DNA from: Paramarasmius palmivorus
Taxonomy: Eukaryota; Basidiomycota; Agaricomycetes; Agaricales; Marasmiaceae
Assembly (NCBI GenBank): GCA_037176845.1
Contig: JAYKXP010000010.1
Coordinates: 124,001-188,000, forward strand
Length of the DNA stretch: 64,000 bases
Direction of reading: 5' to 3'
Shown here: positions 1 through 10,863 of the stretch, in pieces
How positions within the stretch are numbered: position 1 is the stretch's first letter
Layout of the letters: the number at the start of each line of letters is the position of its first letter
The notes under the pieces: model-generated
The model's input: the letters and a program-made list of their open reading frames with translations, nothing else
Databases searched by the model: none
Told to the model about the DNA's origin: nothing
Position numbers and translations under genes: made by a program

Positions 1-1753
1 ATTTCCGATTGCACCAATAACCTCAGGCAGCACTTCTTCCTCTTTGATAATCGACTTTTTTGATCCTACGTCCTTCCAAGCAAACGACAACCCCCGCAAA
101 TACCGATCATACTCTTGTATGACGTGGATGGAATGGGCGACATATCGAGGAAAGGCATCGGTGCTGCTTAAGAGTGGCGAGGGATTGAGAGACATGAACG
201 TAGCTTCTCGCTTTTCTCTCGCAGTCATGACTAGCTCGTGATCCTCAAAAAGCATCACTAGGGTCTCGGGAGGGGTGATAGGTACCATGCCCATGCTCTT
301 GATGATCCTCGAAGGTGACTCATCATCACCGTCGCTCTTCCGTGGGTTGTATATCCAAAATGCGGATGTACGCCTGTCCTCCTTAATCCTGTGAAGATAG
401 GCCCGCCAAAGATGCTTGATTACCGCGTCAGAGAACCCTTTGCGAGCGCCCGCGGTGTCCATACAAAAGCCTTCCATCTCGAACAGCTTGAGGTACTGTT
501 CGGCGCGAGAAAAGGCTTTGCTTGTGACATTGGTGGAACCCGATACGCGATTAGCCTCCTCCAGAAGACATTCGCTCCATATCTGGGTGATCTTGTTGGT
601 CGCTTCCTTGATATCAGGGTTATTCCTATCACGGCTACAGTTGACACCACCACGAACGTCGTAGCCATAATACAGGAAAGGTCCACCCTTGTCAACACGA
701 CTATAGTTGCAGATGAAAATCGAGGAGCCAAAGAGTTTTCCCACATGCGTCTTTCCGGTGAGGACTCGACCAATGGGTGAAGGACGTGCTGTCTGAAGAA
801 CATGCTCTGGCGATGGTGGACAGCAAAAGAGGGCATTGTCGAAAGCATGAGATGCGATTGCCAGGGGAACACCTTTAATTGACACCCGGGTATCTTTGTC
901 GCAGTTGTAGGTGGCCTTCTTTTTCTTGTCGTATGTTATTGCCACCCAAAGCTCGTCTACGGACCCAGAATACTTCTTGTCCGCGTAGAAGAAAAATTTC
1001 CATCGCATTCTGTTGGTGTAGTAGATGACGGAGAGCCCGTCGCGAAGCATGGCAACGATACCTGTGGAGTCTACATTCAGCATCGACACAAAAAGTCACA
1101 GAAAGATGAATTCACATACCAACTTTCATCCCATCGCCATACCTGCCAATGAAACGACCTGAGTCGGACTCTGAGGCCTTTGTGGTCTTTCCCTGCCGTA
1201 GCTTATTATAGGTGATCGACGCCCTCTTGTTGACAATAATCAGTTCGTCTTCTTGCTTTCCACCGGCCGTTTTTTTCTGCTTCTCCTTTCTCTTCTCCTT
1301 TCCATTCTTCTTCGGCAAACTTTTCTGGGAATATTCGTCTTCAGATTCCTCCGCACTGAAGTCAGAGTCATCATCCCACTCTTCTCCGTTATCCTCGCCG
1401 ACCTCTCTCTCACCACTGTCGCCTCGTCGGCTAGTAGAAGCTCTACCATCAGAAAACTTGATCTCTGACTCCTCTTCTTTTTCCTTCTTCTCAAAGTACC
1501 GGTGTTCGATGTAGCCGACTGCATCTGCTGTGTCCTTTGATACTGAATCGACGAAAGCATTGAACCTCCGGATGGTCTTCCCATTTTGCTTTTTGAGACG
1601 CGCTTCCACGACTTTGAGACGATCCGGACTGTAGAGATCGTACGACGCTATCATCCCGTCAAACCAGTTCTGCATGATCTCTCGAAGACCTTCAGCCGTG
1701 GTCCAATGAGGACAATATTGTTTGTCGAGATTGAGGCTATGATGTCGGGTCAT
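1..1753 (-). CDS. GHKL-type (MORC/Hsp90-fold) ATPase, 3' end beyond window
   Basis: The gene reads leftward from ATG 1753 and is cut by the window start. Exon 1 is 1120-1753 and an intron at 1071-1119 (GTATGT..TGTAG, 49 bp) joins it to an open exon running to base 1. The N terminus holds an N-box-like motif, EGLREIMQNWFDG. After an acidic, Lys/Glu-rich insert (roughly residues 80-170) comes GRYGDGMKVG, which fits the glycine-rich lid of GHKL ATPases. The classical DxGxG box between these two is not obvious; the position holds an NKRA-like stretch. Downstream are IYYTNRMRWKFFF and a long region without a recognisable second domain. Known GHKL proteins bind ATP and act in chromatin compaction, chaperoning or DNA repair. 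Which of these applies here cannot be told, and the low-complexity insert is unusual. Confidence 0.7.
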
Positions 1754-3369
1754 GGCTGGAGGCCGTAGAGGCTCGGTAGGGGGAGGAGGCGCAAGAAAAT
1801 TCGGCTACTATATATATAAAAAGTTTAAAGAAGGGATTGCCCTTTCCGTCAGCCGTTGCGATAGAAGAATATCAATTTGAGGCGTACCGAACCAGGACCC
1901 TGTCTAATTTTTTTTTACCCATATACGAACGAGATTATACAGTCCACTGACACCAGTCTCTTCCTGAAAAGTGCATATTTCCGGTACATGAACCATGGCC
2001 AGCGTCCAGCGTTTTAACGATATTGAAGCGAGATATTTCTTGTCTACGAGTCCTCAGATCAGTCGCGGACGGTTGCGACTCCGAGTGAGCCTATACGTAA
2101 GACTTCGGGTTCTTCTCTTCTGCCGTCACCAGTCTATGGAAACCGCCTTCGAGCCAGTGACTCTGGGTGCGTCTCTAGATGCATCGATGAGCTTGAGGGT
2201 ATGTCTCCCGTTCTCTTGATAACGTGACGTGCTGGTACTGCATCCCCGTCACTGTTCTTGTTGATGAAGATCATGCTGGTGTCTACTTAGGCCGCGATCT
2301 GTGAGCCAATCAAACCCTTGTCAGACGTCAAACCGTGGTCAAACCGAGCCTGGTCGGGAGAATTCCACTTTTCTCGGAATGTATATTGTGGCGAGTCTAC
2401 AAGACAAATTCATTGACCTAAAGGCTAGCTCGAGCCCGCGTATCTATGTATAACGCCCGAAGAAATTCATTATAGAAGCATCCACCAGTCGAATATCCAA
2501 GGTTAGTGGAATTGCCACGTTGAGCACCACCATTGCTAAGTGTCATGGGTTGCTCATTACCAACGGCCATTTGTGTACTTAGTGGCGTAGAGAACAAGCG
2601 TGAGTGTCATGCGTTAAGTATTAGAAGTCAATCTTCATGTGGAACGACGTGGGACTGAGCCACTCGGCAAACTATCCATTCACCTTTACACACAACCATT
2701 AACACATCACAGCCTACCCAGTCGTCACGACTCATCTTCGTTCATTATAATCGCCATGTTCGAAGTCGAACTTCATTGCGATACTCTGGACGTCGGCACC
2801 ATCCGACACGATGGGGGGTAAGAGTGGCGCAGCATTCACGATTTTGTCCAAATATTGAGTATGACCTCTTAGATCGGCCCAGGAGATCTCTCATACAAGT
2901 CATAATGGCTTCGACACAGAGCTCACGCCACGACAATTGTGCGTTCAAGAAACCTGTACCTTCTCTACATCTTACCGAAAAACTCTCGTCAGGCTCAACC
3001 TAGCTCGAATACTTGACGAAGTTGGGAGACGAGATCCAATGGCACTCTGGTACGCAGCACGATCCCGAACGTGGTTCTATACTAACGGATCGTTCCACAG
3101 TATGAAAACATATGAGGAATTTTGGGAAAGATTTAAACGTTGGGAAGGCCTAGAGATTTACGAATCATCCGCAAGGGCTCACTTGGATCGTAATAACTCT
3201 TCCCATCACTCAGTCTCTCCCGACGCCACTTGTACCTCTGGATCCTGAATTACCGGTTCAGGCCTGTAACATTCTTTAATCAATGCGGACTTTATGTCGC
3301 TTCATTCCATATCACAGCCTGGCTCAACACAAGCACGCAAGTCGAAGGTTTACAAAGAACTACATTCCA
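1754..3369. other. intergenic stretch with one possible small gene
   Basis: Between the ATPase start and the P450 end there is no recognisable gene. On the plus strand, 2757-3248 contains open pieces (MFEVELHCD.. then LNLARILDEVGRRDPMALWYA..) that could be exons of a small lineage-specific gene. No donor/acceptor chain is convincing and no family is recognised. Confidence 0.3.
1808..1823 (-). promoter_or_regulatory. TATA-like element upstream of the GHKL ATPase gene
   Basis: An alternating TA run lies about 55-70 bp upstream of the ATG at 1753, the usual distance for a fungal TATA element with a short leader. Assignment rests on sequence and position only. Confidence 0.35.
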
Positions 3370-5522
3370 TTATATGTCCCCCGCCACATCTCTGATCATA
3401 CATTCAGATATCCCAGAACGCAGCTTGAACTTGCATTTGATGTGCGGGGGTAAGCTTTGTTCGTGAATCAGTTGCGTGTATAGACGAGGAAGAAGCCTAA
3501 GGGCCTACCTGACAAGGTCACTACTATACTCCACTGTGCGTTTATCCAACGGTTGCCCGAGCTCATCTGAACCATCAACTATATCGTAGACACTCAGCAC
3601 GGACGTGATAACTGTCCATAGATATTCTTTGGCGAAAACTGCAAACCCAATTCAATACACAAAGAAGTTCTGAATAGGGTTCACTGACCTCGCCCAGCAC
3701 AGCTTCTTCTCCCAAACCCGAACGCTGCATCCATAACACCACACAATTCTTCGTTCAGTTCGTCCTGGTCAGGGTTCAGAAACCTCTCTGGCCTCAGGTC
3801 GTCTACATCCATGCCATATATCTCCTTGTCATGTGTAACGGCCCACAGGTTCGGTGCGATGACAGCTCCTTCGGGAATCACATAGCCCTTATAAAAATCA
3901 TCTGCGTTGAGACGATGGAAGGCACCCAGCGGCGTCACAGGATTCCATCGTAATAGCTCAGCGATGAGGGCGTCAATGTAGGGGATCTGATCGGCAAAAG
4001 TCGGTGTAAGGCGTCCTGTGTTGTGAAGTGTGGCGTCGATTGCAGCTTGAGCCTTCTTTTGAACATCTGGATAGAGGAGCATAGCAAGGATAAAGGAACA
4101 GGCCGCGTTCGCTGTCTGGTGTTCATATGATCAGCTCGTCGTTCTCATATCCAGGACGCCACTAACCGGATCATAACCAGCTACATTTTAATTAGACACA
4201 GGCATAATGGACTGTCCATGGTGTACATACCGAAAAATGCCAATCCGAACGTGTTCCGCCATTCATCAATTAGCTCGTCTTCTTCCAGTCCGTGATCATC
4301 CAGTGAACCCAAAAAGTGCGAGCAAACCGCTGGCACTGCAGTTCCTTTCCGCTGTAGGGGAGTTCAGAATATGTGTGGACATTGGCACGAGCGCACTCAC
4401 CATCTCATTCCTCACGAACTCAAAAGGCTGTTTGATGACTTCGTCCAAGAGGCGCGTTCCGTACGCAGCCTTCTTCTTGTAAGTCGATCCGGGAAACCAC
4501 GCGGGCAAATGCTTGAAGATCGGCATTGCGTCCACTAAATGAAACAATAGGGTTTAGATGCGTATGGTAGCAGGGTGTGAACATTATACCAAGGAAGTCT
4601 TCTCGAGCAATCACATCGGCGATGAACTTGGTCATCTCTCTCACCAGCTTGAAGTAATAATCGTCCGAATCCTTGGGTACGATACCGTATGTAACAGACA
4701 TGATTGCTTCGCCCGAGGTTCTATGAAACGGACAATTAGAAGTATCGAGCCATCCGTGAGCCGTGAAAGAAGATGCGTACAAGTGAATATCTTTCTTATG
4801 ATCCTTTGTCCTCAAAAGTCGGATCAGCAGGCGGCGAGAGGCAGCGAGAAGGTGGCTATGGCGATAAGTAATCAGGTCGGGTGTGTCAAATTGTTGTTTG
4901 AACAGTTTTCTGGAGCCTGTGGGACTGGTGTTAATATCTAAATGACGCGTGGGTACGAAATCAATTATCGTACGTTTGAAACGTTCACCATAGTTCTGAG
5001 AAGACATCATGCGGTCTGCTTTCATGCTGGCAAAGACCGAAATGAGAAAAGGAAGGCGCAAAATTAAAAGATAGCGAGACATACATGTCAAAGATCGTGG
5101 GTTGGGGCCTAGGGATGTAATGAGGACCACCTCGGAGTAAGAGTGAGCAATCAACAGGACCTCGCACCTATCAGAGTACAAAACCGATCGCTTCCCGAAT
5201 AATTCTTGGATGTCTTCGAGCTTGTTAAGAACGACAAGGGTCGCGCCGGGGATACGCAGAGAAAGGACATCCGAGTCTGGAAAGTAGAGTGGTCGGTGTC
5301 GTCAAAAACATCGGGAATTCTAAACATACCATACTTTTGAGCCCATTCGACACAAATCTTCCATGGATGCTTTGCTGGAATATCAAGGAGGTTTCCGATG
5401 AGGGGCCATCCCCTGGGTCCCGGAGGTAGTTTTCTTGTAATGTTACTCCTCCAATTGGAGACAAGGAACGCGCCGAGTAAGACACAAATCGGGAGCAAGA
5501 GTGTTGCTTCTAACCTATCCAT
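3370..5522 (-). CDS. cytochrome P450 monooxygenase (12 exons)
   Basis: Heme-thiolate monooxygenase, probably ER-anchored. From ATG 5522 the protein starts with an N-terminal membrane anchor (LEATLLLPICVLLGAFL) and the hinge LPPGPRGWPLIGNL. Hand splicing through 11 short introns gives a continuous P450. It contains the C-helix region NYGERFKRSRKLF, the I-helix AGYDPTAN, the K-helix ExxR (ELLR), the PERF element (RPERFL) and the heme loop FGFGRRSCAGR. The tail is EYLWTVITSVLSVYDI, then LPPHIKCKFKLRSG after a last intron that removes an apparent stop at 3505-3507. No break is visible and the length (about 500 residues) is normal. It resembles the large basidiomycete families often annotated as O-methylsterigmatocystin-oxidoreductase-like; the substrate is unknown. 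No other pathway gene lies within 30 kb. Confidence 0.9.
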
Positions 5523-7390
5523 TGGGGTGGAACGAAGGAATGCATATCCAGTCAAGAAGAGTGGATTTTAAGAGGAGCTACTGCATAGTAGTCCGGGGTA
5601 GTACGTTCGGTCGGGGTTAGCAATTTCGTGGCGGGGTCAATGGTGGATATGTATCGGAGATGAATAAAGAAGGGTGATTGGGTTTTCTTGAAGATGAGAG
5701 ATCCTGATATAGATGTGACCTTTGACCAATTGTCGGGAAAAGATGTTCTCGAGCTAGGCCTTTTAGATCTACGACCGGCGAAGCCATGCTTAGTAGAGTT
5801 GTAACTGAGTGGGCTTTGCCGGTATGTCATTCCATTCGTATCTTGACAGATTGAGAGCATTCTGGCTGTATTGCGAGAGCCGCATGTTCGTTATCTGGGG
5901 CTCAGCAGGTCCACGGTGACACTGGAATTCAATGGTATGTTTCTTGAAAATTGCGCACGTCAAAAGTTGGCATATCACGCGTACCTTGAAGTCCGCATTC
6001 CTAGCTATCTCTGTAAGCTACTTCAGCACTACTCCCGACAACGCTGGGGTTGGAATATCAAGGGGTTTTAGACATGAGTGAATTGAACGACATTGAAGGA
6101 TTGAACGAAGCTCGACCATGTTACTCGTCACGGTCACGCCGTGTCACGACCTGCTCTCTCCCTCTTCCATGATCCAACTACGATTCGGTTGGTCAACGTT
6201 CAACGTTCAACAGTCGGTATCTACGCTTTGCGCACCGCTTGAGACTTCGATTTACTATTAAAGATCACAGAGGGTATATAAACATCGAATCATCAGAATG
6301 AAACAATCTCCGATATCCGACATCGACTCAAGACGACTCAACATCTCGATCGCCACGAATTCAGGGAACGATTTATCAAGGACTTGCGAGGAGTTTATTT
6401 GGACGATACCATAAGCAAGTAGAGCTGGGAAATTGCGTGTATGGCTCACAATAAATCGCAAAAACAGGATCTAGACAGCCGCTCGACATTCCCCACGCAG
6501 AATTATCCAGACTTTTATGATGATTGCCGTGTTTCTTTGTCTCCCAGACCATGCCCTTCTGATTTCCAACTGACTTGGTAGCTATCCTGTAGCCATCTGT
6601 CTTCAGCGTTCGCATCACATCAGCATCAGCCAAAGCGGTCAGTGGCAGTAGCCAACAGCGTGGCTAACAGGGCCGTTGTAAGTTGGAGATTAGCGAACCT
6701 TGAAGATCATCTCGGCTTGGCTTTATTCACTGTTCAAATGGTTCTTGCATCGATTTCTCGCAGCAACAACTGCAGTTTGATCTCAATTCCCGTCTATGTT
6801 TAGTAACTTCGTTTCATCATATCGTGTCATTAACAGGATAGCCCGGAATATTAAGCAATGTGGTATTGGGCATTCCAGTACATCTTCTTCTCTTTCTTCT
6901 TCTCTGCTTCACTTACACTCATGCGGGAAACACTCCTAGAAATGAATGAAAACGATATTCGAGAATCGTGAGTGTCAAATCCATACCATCCTCGAGCCCA
7001 GTCTAAACAGCATTTCGCAGTTACATTCGCACTATAATTCCAGTTTATTATCTCTGGTATGCGCTAGCATTGTTTTCCACGCAGTTATGAGCCCATATCC
7101 TGTATTTACCAGCCATCGTCTTGTGGGAGTATCTCATCACGCTAGGCGAGAACGCCACTTTTGCTGGTCGAGACATTTACTTATGAGCTTCGTTTGATCA
7201 GGCGAGGAAGTCGATCATATATGGACTCGCCCGAAATCAAGAAGCAGTTGGATATTCTTGGCTTTCCGATACTGCATACTAGTCAATACTGTGGCTTTTG
7301 CGGCGTTCTCTTATTATCCTTCGGACAAGGCAAGTCTTCACCCTTCCGGTTTTGTTCCGAATCATACGGAACATTTGTCTATTTAGAGGT
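5523..7390. other. intergenic, no supported gene
   Basis: No family is recognisable on either strand. A TATATAAA at 6275-6282 precedes a 40-codon open frame starting at ATG 6298, which could be the first exon of an unidentified gene. A plus-strand open frame at 7161-7399 runs into the mobile element at 7400, so the element may have interrupted a transcribed unit here. Confidence 0.3.
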
Positions 7391-7399
7391 GACTTGTTC
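7391..7399. repeat. left copy of candidate 9-bp target-site duplication
   Basis: GACTTGTTC at 7391-7399 is repeated directly at 25083-25091. The copies lie 21 and 22 bases outside the points where the inverted arms begin to match clearly. That symmetry supports a target-site duplication over chance. Confidence 0.6.
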
Positions 7400-9015
7400 G
7401 GATAGACGACTGTTACTAAACCCACGAAAATATGTGGAACGCGGCAGAAAAAAAATGTGAGCGGGCTCACATTCACACGCACTTGTACTGTATGTAAATA
7501 GAAAACAATGTCATCAGCGTCTAAACAAAGCCTCGTGGGAGGTTTCCCGGAACCGAGACCCTAAGAAAAACGAGTTTGACGGTGCTCGGGAACTGCCATC
7601 TTCAAATCTCTGTATAGAGCGGTTCTGGAGAACTGCAAACCATAGGGTGGGATTGGGGGCGTTGAAGGTACGTATCTGAATACTGACTCGATGAAATGGG
7701 ATTTTCACTCATTTACAGCTGTGATGGCGACGGTTCACTGGAACCGTTACTGACATGGTACCCTGAGGACAGTTCTCCAGAACCGCTGAACATTCGACAA
7801 CATCCTCCTCTCTACGCTATCTCTTTGATCCAAATACCACCCGATTCGATGGACTCCCTGATATATTCATCTGTTCAGACGCAGTTTCTGGGAACTGCAG
7901 CTACCTCTAAATATGGCTCGCGGTTCCGCAGGACTGGAGAAGAACAGGCGGTTCACCGGAACTGCATGCTAGCCCTCACTATACCTACCAAATACCCTTT
8001 CCCATTACCCAGAACCTCGAAACATGCGTCAACACAACCTGCAACTAACGCGGTCTCGGGGAACTACAGCTACCTTCCAGCAGTCTCCAGCAGTTCATGG
8101 GAACTGTCGTTACAGACAGAGGTCGGCAGTGGTTCCTGGGAACTACCGGTCGATTTAGTGGTTAATCATTCACCTTTCAATTGCCCTCGGCGGAATTCAT
8201 CAGCACTTCAAGTAGCCCAACGATACCTACCTCATCCGCACGGCGGTTTCAGGGAACTGTTCCTGACTCCAATCCTCTCTGGCAGTTCATGGGAACTGTT
8301 CTTACAGATAGAGGTCGGAGGTAGTTCCCGGGAACTGTCAGTCAGCTCATCATCGAGCCATTGGCGCCTTCATTACCGTACTCGATTCCTATCAGATCTC
8401 AAGTCGACAAGCGATACCCGCCTCACTCGCAGAGCAGTTTCTGGGAACTGCAACTGACATCTAAGCTGACCTGACGGTTCATGGGAACTGTCGTTCCAGG
8501 TGGAGGTCTTAGGTGGTTTCCGGGAACCGTCAGCTAGATTGACATTCCGTTGACCACATCTATATCATCCATGCTGGGGTCATGCGGAACATCAAGTAGC
8601 CCACCGGTACATACCTCGTCCTATATGCAGTTTCTGGGAACTGCCGCCAGCTGGATACTTGGGCGGTAGTTTCGGGGAACTGTTGCTTCAAGCAGAGGTG
8701 ACGAACAGTTCACGGGAACTGTCACCCAGCTCATCACTCAATGCTGTCACCTACGAAGAGGGCACCGTTGTTTTCGTCTGGTGGGATGGCTAGTACGCCG
8801 GGCTTGGGGGTGTTGGGGAACGGGAAGGAAACATACCACCACTTCATAGCAGTTTCCAGGAACTACCACCGACTTCCAGCTCCGTGGACGGTTCCCGAGA
8901 ACTGTCTGCAAGATATTCACCTAGCTTCCTTCTGCACCCATCTCACATGCTCAGAGCATTGCGCAAGGCAACCACTGCATTCTTGTTCACGCAGTTTCCA
9001 GGAACTGTTGGTGAC
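7400..9015 (+). repeat. left terminal inverted arm with palindrome array
   Basis: This arm is the reverse complement of about 23455-25082. It begins CCCACGAAAATATGTGG at 7421 after a loosely matching tip. It then contains about 24 short palindromes, on average one per 65 bp, such as 7541-7556, 7621-7636, 7770-7787, 7881-7900, 8094-8110, 8281-8300, 8321-8339, 8433-8451, 8514-8532, 8628-8645, 8706-8724, 8888-8906 and 8994-9012. The form is GTTYC, three to five bases, GRAAC, with flanking RYR/YRY bases often extending the match to 18-20 bp. Open frames across the arm translate the palindromes (for example ..GSSWEL.., ..SRELS..) and are not genes. Confidence 0.85.
7455..7472. repeat. 18-bp terminal palindrome (left end)
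   Basis: ATGTGAGC-GG-GCTCACAT, 55 bp from the proposed element end, is followed by a second half-site-like TTCACAC. The same palindrome is at 25009-25026 in the other arm. It differs from the array palindromes and may be a separate protein-binding site. Confidence 0.6.
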
Positions 9016-9108
9016 TTAGTCGCTGATGAACCACTGGAACTGTCACGTCACAGTAGCAGTGACACGGTGACAATCCCCCCAGAACTTCCCATACAACGAG
9101 TCATCATC

Positions 9109-10492
9109 ATGGACGACAATATCACCCAGCCCTTGCTCGATGGTAAGAGAGATATGTCCATTTAACATCAGAGCTCATTCAGGTTATTTAGACGTCTCGG
9201 GCACTCCTTTGCATATTCCAGATGCCCATGTCCAACACCTGGTGTCCCTCATCCGTGCAAATCTTGACAGTAAGCCCCATATGACGCCTCTATGGCCCCT
9301 CACGTACTTATGCAAGGTATTCCAGAGGTCCATTGGCACAATGGTCGAGTCAGGGCACATCAACAGAAGATTGAGCAGCATATGGAGCTTGTTGAAACAT
9401 CAACTAGAGATGCGGAGATGGCACTCGGTGTGTTCTCGTCACATATACCATGCTAAGCCTTGTTTAGTTCTTATACAGGTTCATTGCTTGAATACCTTTC
9501 AACACCGCTCGCGCTCCCTGAAGCACATGAATTGGATCTTGAGCGGTGAGAATCTTACGCGACAGCCTTGTCACGGCCGTCGACACCAGGAACGACATAT
9601 ACAGATCATTCATACGACAATTTCGTGCGAGGCGTTGATCTTACTCCCGGTGGAGGTCATGTAAAGAGTTTGGAAGACAGCGCTGACCCGGCAGCTCTGG
9701 ATACACGCACATCCAACAAGGCCATCCAAACTGAGGAATACCACGGCACCACAAACACAGCTCCCGCAAAAGGCCAATCCATTTTATTCAAGGGATCACT
9801 CTTTCAAACATTCTCTCGCACCGGTCCTTTGCATCCTTTTGCCTGCTCAGAGACTCCAGCCGTATCGAGCATCTCACGTGCCGCGCTACCCTCGTTACCT
9901 GAGCCTCAAGCACACCCAAAGACGAAGAATGCGAGATCAGCACTCCCTCTCAGCATGGAGCCTCCTAGAATTACAGCAAAGGGAAAAGAGAAGGAAAGGC
10001 AACAACCGCAACAGGCCTATCTAGTGCTAACCGGTCATGGAGACAGCATCTATCTCAATAGGTGTGTTCAATTGTGATTCAGTACTATTCCTACTTCTAA
10101 CGCTCCTTGGCTCCACTCAGGACACAAGCTAACAAAGTTGCGAAGGCCCAGGGGTGTATGACGCTTACATTCCTTAGTCAACATGATGCTCAACTGGCCC
10201 TCACCAGCTGCATTGCGTCGAAGCTCTTAGAATACCTTAGAGAAGTCGAGTACGAGAGCACCTGGTTTGCGGTGCTCAAAGGTACCAACCCAGGTGTCTG
10301 CCAGCGGTAACTCGATACATCTTACTCGTCATTCCCCAATATCTAACATCTACCTTCAGATCAGAACTGCTCCGACAGATTGGAAAGGAGCATCTGAAGG
10401 ATTTGACTAGTGATGATATTTTGCTTGCCTCCACAGAGCAGGAGGCCGAGGATATCTACTATGACTGCAAGCAGATGTATGAATCCGAGTAG
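9109..10492 (+). CDS. unknown element-encoded protein, multi-exon
   Basis: First gene inside the left arm, transcribed inward. ATG 9109 opens MDDNITQPLLDG. Phase-1 introns follow, and later exons read YLDVSGTPLHIPDAHVQHLVSL, then KIEQHMELVETSTRDAEMAL (probable coiled coil), GSLLEYLSTPLALPEAHELD, and a Pro/Ser-rich stretch with SLPEPQAHPKTKNARSALP. The end is built from 10120-10308 (..TQANKVAKAQGCMTLTFLSQ..) and a last exon ending YYDCKQMYESE with TAG at 10490-10492. The junction around 9545-9600 is unresolved because the simple donor/acceptor pair changes frame. No family is recognised. Position suggests an accessory gene of the transposon. Confidence 0.5.
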
Positions 10493-10863
10493 TTACCATC
10501 TTGTGCGAAATTTCCAAATATAGAAAATAGCCTTTGTTGTGACACGTCGTCAGGGTGTGATCATATACGTCACACGCTTCGGATGCTCTTGACTTCTTGC
10601 TGCGACCACGGTTTTCTGGAACTGTATCTATTCGACACAGTTCAGCAGAACTGGACTTCTCGGGAGACAAAAACCTACAAGGTCTTTGATCAGCGTGCGT
10701 CACAAATTTCTTTTTACCTGTCCTGTGGTACTTACGCTGTTCTCGCAGCTATTCCTAACCGGGAATGTAAAAAGGCATTACTCTTCGAGGGCAGTTCCCC
10801 TGAACTGTAACATGTATAAGGTAGTTCCCTTTACAGTGCCCGAGTCTAACTAACACGCATGTA
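10493..10863. promoter_or_regulatory. intergenic spacer with internal palindromes
   Basis: This spacer lies between the 3' ends of two convergent genes. It contains four sequences of the arm type: 10610-10626, 10636-10653 (ACAGTTCAGCAGAACTG-like), 10790-10808 and 10821-10840. They are the clearest group of the motif outside the arms. No gene is supported here. Confidence 0.45.

Noticed and set aside
1212..1514. Plus-strand Ser/Phe-rich frames opposite the ATPase gene
   Set aside because: They are the complement of the Lys/Glu-rich insert of the minus-strand gene.
3505..3507. Apparent early stop of the P450
   Set aside because: A 50-60 bp intron with a good branch site removes it and restores the conserved C-terminal tail.
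7696..9019. Long open frames in the left arm and matching frames in the right arm (for example ..SSWELSLQTEV.., MDGSRELSARYSPSFLLHP..)
   Set aside because: They translate the palindromes and their spacers, occur in inverted copies, and lack start context and introns; treated as repeat DNA.
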